The notes beneath the pieces were generated by a model, which was not told where the DNA came from, searched no databases, and saw only the letters and a program-made list of their open reading frames with translations. Both the position numbers and the translations under genes were made by a program. From Halioglobus sp. (GTDB taxonomy: Bacteria; Pseudomonadota; Gammaproteobacteria; Pseudomonadales; Halieaceae), in NCBI GenBank assembly GCA_020443425.1, contig JAGRIE010000002.1:162647-226646 (forward strand): 64,000 nt of DNA. The letters run 5' to 3'. How positions within the stretch are numbered: the first letter of the stretch is position 1; each line of letters opens with the position of its first letter. Below, piece by piece: positions 42,999-50,531 of the stretch.

Positions 42999-44351
42999 TC
43001 AGCCGAACAGTCGCAGGTAGCGCTGCATTTCCCACTCCGACACGGTGTTGTGGTAGCTGTCCCACTCGGCGCGTTTGAAGTCGACAAATGCCTTGTGCAT
43101 GTCGGCGCCCATGACCGTCATCGCCAGCGGGTCAGCGGCGATGGCGTCGGTGGCCTCGGACAGGTTCTTCGGCAGGCACTCGATGCCGGCGTCGGCGATC
43201 TCCTTGTCACTGTAGCAGTACATGTTTTCGCGGTGTGGCAGGCCGGGATCGATGCCCTGCTCAATACCCTCCAGACCGGCGGCCAGCATCAGCGCGGTGC
43301 CGAGATAGGGGTTGCAGGCGATATCCGGTGCGCGGCATTCAACGCGGGAGCCGGCGCTGGGTATGCGCAGCATATTGGTCCTGTTGTTGTTGCCGTAGCA
43401 GCAGAACACCGGCGCCCAGGTGGAGCCGGACATACTGCCCTGCCGCACCAGTCGCTTGTAGCTGTTCACCGTCGGCGCGACCACGGCGCTGATCGCCTTG
43501 GCGTGACGCAGTATGCCGCCGATAAACTGGTAGGCCAGTGCCGACACCCCGCAGTCGTAGCGGTCGTCATCGGCGCCCGGTGCGAACAGGTTCTCGCCCG
43601 TTTCCAGGCTGGCGAGGGACATATTGTAGTGCGCGCCACTGCCGGTGCGATCGGCAAACGGCTTCGGCATAAAGCTGGCGAAGGCGCCGTGTTTACGCGC
43701 AATTTCGTTGGCCAGCAGGCGGAAGTAGATCAGCCGGTCCGCCATGGTGAGGGCGTCGCTGAAATTGAAGTCGATCTCAAACTGGCCGTTGGCGTCCTCG
43801 TGATCGAAGGAGTAGACACCCCAGCCCATATCCGTGAGCGCTTGCACCAGTTCGTCGATGATGCCGATATTGTCCATCATGCTGGGCACGTCGTAGCAGG
43901 GCTTGTCCAGTGTATCCCTGGTGCTGAACGGCACTATGCCGCCGTCCGCCGCTTTGCGCAGCACAAAGAACTCGGTCTCGATGCCGAGGTTGAGTGAGAA
44001 ACCCATGGCGGCGGCTTTCTCCAACTGCCGCTTCAGTATATTGCGCGAGCAGGCCTCAAACGGTTTTCCGTCGAGGTGGAGATCGCTGGCGAACCAGGCC
44101 AGCTCCGGGTTCCACTGGCACTGCTGCATGGAGCCGATATCGGGCATGGCGGCTACCTCGTTGTCGGAGATATCCTGTGGCACGCCGTCAAGGGCGGCGC
44201 CGGTGAACAGTTCCGAGCCGTTGAACATCTTGCCGAAATGCGCCACCGGCACAAATTTACCCTTGCTGGCACCGTGGATGTCGACGTAGCTGGCGATACC
44301 GTATTTGATGCCCTGCTCGATGCACTGTTGTTGCAATTTTTCGATATTCAT
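42999..44351 (-). CDS. glnT: Glutamine synthetase-family ligase, GlnT/GmaS type
   Basis: 450 residues, close in pattern to GlnT ('type III' glutamate-ammonia ligase) and gamma-glutamylmethylamide synthetase. N-terminal DIHGASKGKFVPVAHFGKMF and GSELFTGAALDGVPQD are characteristic of that group. The catalytic domain shows GIETEFFVL, DHEDANGQFEIDF, GSGAHYNMSL and SRVECRAPD, supplying metal, glutamate and ATP sites. It would join glutamate to ammonia or, more likely in this context, to a primary amine. ATG 44351 has AAAGGAAA upstream; the longer frame to 44411 is not favoured because it runs into the conserved promoter block. The gene is monocistronic, with a hairpin terminator downstream. Confidence 0.85.
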   Translation of the reverse strand: MNIEKLQQQCIEQGIKYGIASYVDIHGASKGKFVPVAHFGKMFNGSELFTGAALDGVPQDISDNEVAAMPDIGSMQQCQWNPELAWFASDLHLDGKPFEACSRNILKRQLEKAAAMGFSLNLGIETEFFVLRKAADGGIVPFSTRDTLDKPCYDVPSMMDNIGIIDELVQALTDMGWGVYSFDHEDANGQFEIDFNFSDALTMADRLIYFRLLANEIARKHGAFASFMPKPFADRTGSGAHYNMSLASLETGENLFAPGADDDRYDCGVSALAYQFIGGILRHAKAISAVVAPTVNSYKRLVRQGSMSGSTWAPVFCCYGNNNRTNMLRIPSAGSRVECRAPDIACNPYLGTALMLAAGLEGIEQGIDPGLPHRENMYCYSDKEIADAGIECLPKNLSEATDAIAADPLAMTVMGADMHKAFVDFKRAEWDSYHNTVSEWEMQRYLRLFG

Positions 44352-44394
44352 GTCGTTTCCTTTGAGTGGGAATGGTTCTTGCTGTCTAACAGCA

Positions 44395-44411
44395 TCCAAG
44401 AAACATGCCAA
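44395..44411 (-). promoter_or_regulatory. Sigma-54-like promoter of the GlnT-like gene
   Basis: On the minus strand TTGGCATGTTTCTTGGA resembles the sigma-54 -24/-12 element, but the -12 GC is GG, so it is the weakest of three related sites. The surrounding 34-bp block is 44395-44428. The predicted transcription start is near 44384, ahead of the ATG at 44351. Confidence 0.45.
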
Positions 44412-44455
44412 GATGCATATTTAATCCCGGGCCCCAGGCGGTTGGAGATAAGTCT

Positions 44456-45484
44456 TTGATAGATAAACAGGAATGGCACGAGTACACGTTCGATCTGGGC
44501 GATTTCCCGCTGCTTCGCGGCGGCGTCCTCAAGGACGGGAAACTTCACTATCACCAACTCGGTGCACTGAACGCACCAAAAGATAACCTGGTGCTGATGC
44601 CGACCTATTACGGCGGCGGTGGCGCCAGCAATCGGGCCTGGGTGGACGACGCCCTCAGCCCGCTGCACCGGCAGGGTTACTGCGTGGTGATTCCCTGCCT
44701 GTTCGGCGCGGGTGAGTCCAGCTCCCCCAGCAATACCAGCGGCGCCCAGGCGGGACCGGGCTTCCCTGCGCTCAGCCTGTCCGACAATGTGCGCGCGCAG
44801 CGGGCGCTGCTGCAGGGCCGGTTCAGCGATGCCATGCCCCGCCTCGTGATGGGCTGGTCGATGGGCGGCATGCAGGCACTGCAGTGGGCCAGCGAATACC
44901 CGGGCCGCGTGGGCAGTGTGCTGGCGGTCTGTGCGACGGCCAGATGCTATCCCCACAATCGCGTGTTCCTGGAGGGAGTGGCCAGTGCGCTGGCGGCGGA
45001 TGCCGGGTTTGCCGGCGGCCACTACACGGCGCCGCCGGTGCGGGGGCTGACGGCGTTTGCCACCGTGTATGCGGGCTGGGCCTACAGCCAGGCGTTCTTT
45101 CGCGACGCGCGCTATCGCGAGTTGGGTTTCGCGTCGATCGAGGAGTTGTTGGCATTCTGGGTGGAGGATCACCTGCAACAGGACGCCAACGACCTGCTGG
45201 TTCAGCTGCGCACCTGGCAGCGGGGCGACATCAGGGATACGGGTGCCGGTGATACCGGGACGCAGCCGCTGGGCTGTCCGGGTGTGATGATGCCGTGCAG
45301 TACGGATTTATATTTTACCGAGGCGGACGCGCGCCGCGACGCGCGGGCGCTGGGGCTGGCGTGTCGGCCCCTGGTCTCCGATTTTGGCCATGTCGCGGGC
45401 GGGCCCGGGCGCCTGCCCGGTGCAAGCCGGGCGATCTACGATGTGGTGAAAACCCTGCTGGCTGAGACGCAGGAGTGGGGATAA
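44456..45484 (+). CDS. MetX-like alpha/beta-hydrolase (homoserine acetyltransferase family)
   Basis: 342 residues. The nucleophile elbow is [15 protein letters not shown]; the catalytic Asp is probably in PCSTDLYF and the His in [11 protein letters not shown]-terminal [20 protein letters not shown] matches the MetX family. Residues LVMGWSMGG rather than the strict MetX pattern, and the context, make acyl-transfer to homoserine uncertain; hydrolase or acyltransferase activity on the cluster's substrate is equally possible. The start is proposed as TTG 44456, preceded by GGAG; an in-frame ATG at 44405 lies inside the conserved control block. The gene is divergent from the GlnT-like gene and converges with the Rieske gene (1-bp gap). 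Confidence 0.75.
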   Translation: MIDKQEWHEYTFDLGDFPLLRGGVLKDGKLHYHQLGALNAPKDNLVLMPTYYGGGGASNRAWVDDALSPLHRQGYCVVIPCLFGAGESSSPSNTSGAQAGPGFPALSLSDNVRAQRALLQGRFSDAMPRLVMGWSMGGMQALQWASEYPGRVGSVLAVCATARCYPHNRVFLEGVASALAADAGFAGGHYTAPPVRGLTAFATVYAGWAYSQAFFRDARYRELGFASIEELLAFWVEDHLQQDANDLLVQLRTWQRGDIRDTGAGDTGTQPLGCPGVMMPCSTDLYFTEADARRDARALGLACRPLVSDFGHVAGGPGRLPGASRAIYDVVKTLLAETQEWG

Positions 45485-45485
45485 A

Positions 45486-46730
45486 TCAGCCGTTGGCGCC
45501 CGCATTGCGGCGTGCGGACTGCTGCTGAATCTGCCGCGCCAGATAGCGCTGGAACAACCAGATAGGCTGTTCCAGTTCGTTCAGGGGGCCGGGGCGGTAG
45601 GTCGACGAGGCCAGCCCGGACTGCACTGCGCCGCACATCTCCATATCCTCGAGATGGAATTTGCGCATCAGTTCAATCTCATCGGCGAGTACCTGCGGGT
45701 AGTTGTCGGCGCCAGCGGCGTCGGGGTGCACCAGCATGGTGGTGCGGATCTGCATGCGATCGGCGGCCAGCGGTTGCAGCCGGTACCAGTAGACGCGGTC
45801 TGCCGCGACAAACAGCAGGGTCGCGGGTGCCGCCAGATACACTGTCCACTCGAGGAAGTCAGACCGCTGCAGCCCGGGCATCGGCCGGAAGCTCAACAGC
45901 TGGGGCTCGCCCTGTTTCACTTTATCCTGCAGCGCATCTGCCAGCGGCAGGTGGCACACCTGGAAGTGCTCGCCCTCGGTGTCGGTCCAGCAACCCTGGG
46001 CCGGCATAATCGGTTGGAACAGTGTGTGGTGCGCGCCGGCGTGATGGTAGGGTTCCATGAAATTCTCCACCAGCACCTTCCAGTTGAACGGGCAGTCCCA
46101 GGCGATATCGGCGACCATGGTCAGCTCCTCCATATGCCAGCGTTGCAGGTGCTCATCCAGGCCGCCGAACAGGGTGCTGGCTGGCGCGGCGTCGCCGCTG
46201 AAATTCACCAGCACCAGGCCCTGCCAGACCGTGCTGTTGAACTCGTGCAGCCGCAGGCTTTTCTGCGCCACCTCAGGGTGGGTCTTCATGAACGGCGCAC
46301 CTTTGATATTGCCGTCGAGGCCGTAGACCCAGTGGTGGTAGGGGCAGCGGTACTGTGAGCAATTGCCCTGCTGTTCATGACCGAACTCGGGCGGCATCAC
46401 ATCCATGCCCCTGTGCGCGCATACACGCGATAGCACTTTGATGCCGCCGTCGCCGCTGTTGACCACACTGATGCGCTCACCCAGCAGTTCCAGATTGACG
46501 AAATCCCCGGTGTTTCGCAGTTGTGACAGATGCGCCACACTGAGCCACTGGCGCCGCAGGATGTGTTCGCGCTCCCAGTTGAAGTGCGACGGGTCGGTGA
46601 ATGCGGCTGCCGGCAGCGCCCGCGCTTCGGCCAGCGGTTTGTGCGCCGTGCGGCATATCGCCTCGTGCAGCTGGTCGAGGTTGCCCTCGCCGCTGTGAAT
46701 TTCCAGTGTAGGGAGGAGGGATGAATTCAT
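45486..46730 (-). CDS. Rieske non-heme iron oxygenase, alpha subunit
   Basis: 414 residues. The Rieske 2Fe-2S ligands are in CAHRGMDVMPPEFG and CPYHHWVYGLDG (CxH...CxxH). The mononuclear iron site is ENFMEPYHHAGAHH, which supplies two histidines; the third ligand lies near the C-terminus. Single-subunit enzymes of this type (GbcA-like) hydroxylate or N-/O-demethylate small molecules such as betaines; larger systems dihydroxylate aromatics. No ferredoxin, reductase or beta subunit is nearby, so partners must be elsewhere. ATG 46730 has AGGGG seven bases upstream; the promoter block lies about 70 bases before it. Confidence 0.88.
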   Translation of the reverse strand: MNSSLLPTLEIHSGEGNLDQLHEAICRTAHKPLAEARALPAAAFTDPSHFNWEREHILRRQWLSVAHLSQLRNTGDFVNLELLGERISVVNSGDGGIKVLSRVCAHRGMDVMPPEFGHEQQGNCSQYRCPYHHWVYGLDGNIKGAPFMKTHPEVAQKSLRLHEFNSTVWQGLVLVNFSGDAAPASTLFGGLDEHLQRWHMEELTMVADIAWDCPFNWKVLVENFMEPYHHAGAHHTLFQPIMPAQGCWTDTEGEHFQVCHLPLADALQDKVKQGEPQLLSFRPMPGLQRSDFLEWTVYLAAPATLLFVAADRVYWYRLQPLAADRMQIRTTMLVHPDAAGADNYPQVLADEIELMRKFHLEDMEMCGAVQSGLASSTYRPGPLNELEQPIWLFQRYLARQIQQQSARRNAGANG

Positions 46731-46797
46731 AGTGTGCCCCTGTCTTTCAGCTTTACATGGAGATGCCCGGTGGTGTCCCGGTGCGCTGTCCTGAAGA

Positions 46798-46814
46798 GGC
46801 AATATCTATGCCAA
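46798..46814 (-). promoter_or_regulatory. Sigma-54-like promoter of the Rieske oxygenase gene
   Basis: On the minus strand TTGGCATAGATATTGCC has GG-N10-GC and both half-elements close to consensus; this is the best of the three sites. It lies in a 34-bp block (46798-46831) shared with the other two. The predicted transcription start is near 46787. Confidence 0.6.
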
Positions 46815-46995
46815 GATGTATGTATAATGCCGGGGTGTTGATTTATCGCGATTTTCGCGGAATATGGGTGTTTTGACGGCGTTTTATTGCAGTACTGTTG
46901 CACCGAGGGTGGGGCATTGGGAGTCAATTCTGGTGCATTTGGCGCTGTGATGGGGCGTCGCCGCAGGGCTGCCGCTATACAGAGGGACAGGTACT

Positions 46996-47778
46996 ATGAC
47001 CCAGGTTCGACGATTCTGGCCGCTGCTCACCGGCACCCACCGCTACGAGAAAACCCTGTCCACGCGCGGTCGCGGCCACGGCGTGTTTCTGCAGGCGCCC
47101 ATTCTCGCCTACCTGATCGAGACGGCCAATGGCCGCATCCTGTACGCCGTCGGTTGTGACTATGGCAAGATCGGCGACCCGCTGCGACGGCGGCAGTACT
47201 ACGAGAATGCGGACTTCCCCTTCGGCCCGCCCGAGATGAGCGAAGAGCAGCGGCTGCCCAGCCGGCTGGCGCGCCTCGGCCTGCGGCCTGAGGATGTCGA
47301 CGTGGTGTTTGTCGGCCACCTGCATTTTGACCACGGCGGCGGCCTGTGCGAGATGCAGCACGCGGAGATCCATGTGCACGAACAGGAGCTGGTCGCGGCC
47401 CGGGAGCCGGCAGACAGCGCCTACTTCGCCGATGACTTCAGCGGCTCCTACAACTGGAGTGTCAAAGCCGCCGAATACGACCTGGTAGACGGGGTGTCGG
47501 CGATAGAGTCGCCGGGGCACACCGCCGGGCATATGTCGATGCTGGTGGAGCTGCCGAAAGGGCCCCCCATCCTGCTGGCCGGGGACGCCGCCGATCTGCA
47601 GGAAAATATCGATGAAGAGGTGGCGCCCGGGCTGTGCTGGCGCGACCGCGAGGACATGGCTGTGGCGAGTATCTGCAAGCTCAAGGATATAGCCGGCCGC
47701 ACCGGCGCCCGCATCTGGCCCAATCACGATATGGCGTTTTTCCAGCGCTGCCATCCCTTTCCGATGCACTATGAGTAG
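46996..47778 (+). CDS. MBL-fold metallo-hydrolase, N-acyl-homoserine-lactonase-like
   Basis: 260 residues. The di-metal site is built by HLHFDHGGG (HxHxDH), GHTAGHMSM and LLAGDAAD, with a C-terminal WPNHDM histidine. The MTQVRRFWPLLTGTHRYEKT beginning and the order of motifs resemble the quorum-quenching lactonase AttM/AiiB subgroup, which open lactone rings. A lactone intermediate of the neighbouring pathway is an alternative substrate. It is the first gene of a three-gene operon with an APH-type kinase and a phosphatase-like gene. A GAGGGACAGG stretch ends about five bases before the ATG. Confidence 0.85.
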   Translation: MTQVRRFWPLLTGTHRYEKTLSTRGRGHGVFLQAPILAYLIETANGRILYAVGCDYGKIGDPLRRRQYYENADFPFGPPEMSEEQRLPSRLARLGLRPEDVDVVFVGHLHFDHGGGLCEMQHAEIHVHEQELVAAREPADSAYFADDFSGSYNWSVKAAEYDLVDGVSAIESPGHTAGHMSMLVELPKGPPILLAGDAADLQENIDEEVAPGLCWRDREDMAVASICKLKDIAGRTGARIWPNHDMAFFQRCHPFPMHYE

Positions 47779-48826
47779 CCGGATCGTCCGACCGCTGGCC
47801 GCACAGCCCGGGCACCTCCGGCAGCTGTGTGCGGCACTCAGGCTGGGAGCGCCTGTCGCCGTGCCCGAACGGGTCACCGGAGGCTTCCACCACCTGATGT
47901 GGCACCTGCAAACAGATGCCGGGCGCTTTGCGGTGAAACAGCTGGGGCCCGATACCGATGTGCTCGCTGCGGCTACCGTTCGCCACTACAATGCCACCGA
48001 AGCGATCGCCGAGGCATTCGCACAGCAGGGCGTTGTCGCGGTACATGCACTGCAGCAGCAGTCCCAGTACCTGCAGGTAATCGACGGGGAGGGCTATCTG
48101 GTCTACCCGTGGACGGATGCGGCAGCGCTGGACAGGAAACATCTCTCCGCCGCCCATGCCGTGAAAGTCGCCAGCCTGCTGGCGCATATGCACCGCGTCG
48201 ATATCCGTGTCACGGGTTTGCAGGAGGTGCCGCTGGCCAGCCATGCGCAGGATAATATCCTGCTGCTGGTCGACCGCGCCGTCGCCGCGCATGCGCGCGG
48301 CTGCGGGGAGCTGGAGCGGCACCTGCCGGACTGGCTGGACATCGCCGCGCGCCAGCCGCAGGCGAGGCGGGCGCTGGCGCAACACCGCGTCATCAGCCAC
48401 GGCGATATGGACCAGAAGAACATCCTGTGGGATGCCGGCGGTGAGCCGGTGCTGATCGACTGGGAGTCGGCGCGCCCGCTCAACCCCACCCACGACGCAC
48501 TGGTGGTGGCGCTGGACTGGAGCGGTATCACCTCCGCCTTTGAGCAGGCGCTGTTCGACCGCTTCATCGCCGCGTACCGCCGCGCCGGCGGCGAGATCGA
48601 TGAGGCCGTGCTGCCGCTGGCGTTCGATCGCATACTCGGCAACTGGCTGGACTGGCTGATGTTCAATGTCGGCCGCTCGCTCGAAATGCATGACAGGGAG
48701 CAGCGCGCGCTGGGAGCGACACAGGTCGACCTGGCGCTGGCGACGCTGCTGCGCCTGCAACGCTTTATGCCGAAGCTGGCCCGCAGTGTGCGCGGACAGC
48801 CGGCGACAGACTGTGGAGGAGAGTGA
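47771..48826 (+). CDS. Aminoglycoside phosphotransferase/choline kinase-like protein
   Basis: 351 residues. Kinase-like fold with the catalytic Brenner motif SHGDMDQKNILWD (HxDxxxxN) and the metal motif PVLIDWESARP. A Lys in FAVKQLG probably contacts ATP. Proteins of this family phosphorylate hydroxyls of aminoglycosides, choline, ethanolamine, homoserine or methylthioribose. In this operon it may phosphorylate a pathway intermediate that the next gene product could dephosphorylate. It starts eight bases inside the end of the lactonase-like gene and its TGA overlaps the next ATG (TGATG), so all three genes are translationally coupled. Confidence 0.82.
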   Translation: MSSRIVRPLAAQPGHLRQLCAALRLGAPVAVPERVTGGFHHLMWHLQTDAGRFAVKQLGPDTDVLAAATVRHYNATEAIAEAFAQQGVVAVHALQQQSQYLQVIDGEGYLVYPWTDAAALDRKHLSAAHAVKVASLLAHMHRVDIRVTGLQEVPLASHAQDNILLLVDRAVAAHARGCGELERHLPDWLDIAARQPQARRALAQHRVISHGDMDQKNILWDAGGEPVLIDWESARPLNPTHDALVVALDWSGITSAFEQALFDRFIAAYRRAGGEIDEAVLPLAFDRILGNWLDWLMFNVGRSLEMHDREQRALGATQVDLALATLLRLQRFMPKLARSVRGQPATDCGGE

Positions 48827-49848
48827 TGTTTGACCTGAGTGCCTGCCATGTCGAGCGCGCCGGCAATGGTGACTACCTGGTCAGCTGGCGCCTGCCGCAT
48901 GCCAGCGACCGCGTGACGGTGTATATGTCGGAGGACCCGGACCGCTTCTACGCCGGTGGCGACCCCGGCACACCGGTGTTGAGCACGCAGGCGCGCGAGG
49001 CGCTGGTACCCTGTCCCGACGACGGCGTCAGGCACTATTTCTACCTGCAGTCGGAGCACGGGGAGGGGGTGATCCTGGCGGAGCGCAAGCTGGCACTGGA
49101 GGGCACGCCGAATTTCCGCGACCTCGGCGGTTACCAGGGGCATGAGGGGCGCAAGCTGCGCTGGGGCAAGCTCTACCGTTCCAGCAAGCTGTCGGCGCTG
49201 TCGGAAAAAGACCGCGGGATTGTGCGCCGCCTCGGGCTCACCCTGATCTGTGATTTCAGGCAGGTGCTGGAGCAGGAGTTGGAGCCGACCGCGCTCGGCG
49301 ACGGGCACCTGCACACGCTGGCCAGCCTGCCGGTGACGCCCGGCAGTTCACAGAGCTTCCTGCAGAGCCTGCACGACGGCATTATCGCCGTGGATGATGC
49401 CGCCAAATTCATGGAGGACACCAACCGCGATTTTGTCATCAACCAGATGCCGCAGTACGCGGAGATGTTCCAGCTGCTGCTGCGCGGTGACCAGCCGACC
49501 CTGATTCACTGCGCCTCCGGCAAGGACCGCACCGGCTTCGGGGCGGCACTGATACTGGACGTGCTCGGCGTGGAGGAGGACGCCATTGTCGAGGACTACC
49601 TGCTGACCAATCGCTACCTGCCGATCGAGCAGGAGATCAAGCGGCTGTCATCGGCGTTCACCGATCGCAGCGGCGCGGCAGTCCCCGAGCATGTCCTGCG
49701 CCCGATGCTGGAAGTGCGGCCGGAGTACATCCGCGCCTGCTTTGAGGAGATCAGGCGCCGCTACCGATCGAAGCAGCACTTCTATGAGACCGCGCTGCGC
49801 CTGGATAATACCGCGCTGGAAACACTGAAGACACGCTACCTCGAGTAG
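48826..49848 (+). CDS. Tyrosine-phosphatase-like (Y_phosphatase3) protein
   Basis: 340 residues. The catalytic CX5R loop is IHCASGKDRTGFGAAL. The first 90 residues form a beta-rich domain (YLVSWRLPHASDRVTVYMSE) before the family segment NFRDLGGYQGHEGRKLRWGK, LYRSSKLSALSEKD and LICDFRQVLEQE. Relatives include lipid and tyrosine phosphatases such as LipA/PtpB-type enzymes. Its function beside a small-molecule kinase could be removal of phosphate from a metabolite or phospholipid rather than protein. The ATG overlaps the kinase stop by one base; GGAGGAGA precedes it. It converges with ferritin. Confidence 0.83.
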   Translation: MFDLSACHVERAGNGDYLVSWRLPHASDRVTVYMSEDPDRFYAGGDPGTPVLSTQAREALVPCPDDGVRHYFYLQSEHGEGVILAERKLALEGTPNFRDLGGYQGHEGRKLRWGKLYRSSKLSALSEKDRGIVRRLGLTLICDFRQVLEQELEPTALGDGHLHTLASLPVTPGSSQSFLQSLHDGIIAVDDAAKFMEDTNRDFVINQMPQYAEMFQLLLRGDQPTLIHCASGKDRTGFGAALILDVLGVEEDAIVEDYLLTNRYLPIEQEIKRLSSAFTDRSGAAVPEHVLRPMLEVRPEYIRACFEEIRRRYRSKQHFYETALRLDNTALETLKTRYLE

Positions 49849-49859
49849 CGGTGGCAGGG

Positions 49860-50366
49860 CTAGGGTGCGGCGCTGGCAGCCTGCCGTGCGCCGAGTTCGT
49901 TGTCGATCATCAGCAGGCCGTAGCCGTCATCCTTCACCAGTTTCAGTTTGGAGATGATGCCGCCCAGGGTTGCCTCCTCCTCCACTTGCTCGTTCACAAA
50001 CCATTGCAGCAGGTTATAGGTGGCGTGGTCTTTCTCTTTCAGCGCGTGGTCACTGAGATCGTTGAGTTGCGAGGTCATCGCCTGTTCATGGGCCAGTGCC
50101 GCCTTGAATACGTCCAGCAGCGTGCCGTAGTCGCTGGGCGGGGCTGGCACTTCGCCGAGCACAACCTGCACACCCTGCTCGACGAGGTAGTTGTAGATTC
50201 TGGTGGCGTGGGTGTGCTCTTCCTCGTACTGCAGCTTGAACCAACTGGCGGCGCCGTTGAATTCGAGGTGGCTGCAGTAGGCCGACATGGCCAGGTAGAG
50301 GTAGGCGGACGAAAATTCTCGGTTCAGCTGCCCGAAAAGGGCCTGCTCCATAGCATTGGAAATCAT
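49860..50366 (-). CDS. ftnA: Non-heme ferritin (FtnA-like)
   Basis: 168 residues forming a four-helix bundle iron-storage protein that assembles into 24-mers. Ferroxidase ligands are visible in LNREFSSAYLYLAMSAYCSH (Glu near the start), KLQYEEEHTHATRIYNYLVE (Glu and His) and NEQVEEEATLGGI (Glu). Start ATG 50366 is chosen because MISNAMEQALFGQLN fits known N-termini; an in-frame start seven residues upstream exists. Regulation is not evident, and no Fur box was recognised. Confidence 0.92.
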   Translation of the reverse strand: MISNAMEQALFGQLNREFSSAYLYLAMSAYCSHLEFNGAASWFKLQYEEEHTHATRIYNYLVEQGVQVVLGEVPAPPSDYGTLLDVFKAALAHEQAMTSQLNDLSDHALKEKDHATYNLLQWFVNEQVEEEATLGGIISKLKLVKDDGYGLLMIDNELGARQAASAAP

Positions 50367-50531
50367 AAATCTGCCTGAGTGATGCATTGGGCTTGTATTC
50401 TAACGGTTTCAGTCAGGAAGTCATTGTAGTTATTTCGCTGCCGACTTTATGACATTATGGCCGCTGTCGCATCTATTGCGGCAATGGGTGCCTCGCGCTG
50501 CCGAATAAAAAAATAGAAGGACGTTGTCGCA

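Noticed and set aside
46803-46995. A fourth sigma-54 site for the lactonase operon on the + strand
   Set aside because: The best candidates have GG-N9-GC spacing or poor half-elements and do not resemble the 34-bp block.
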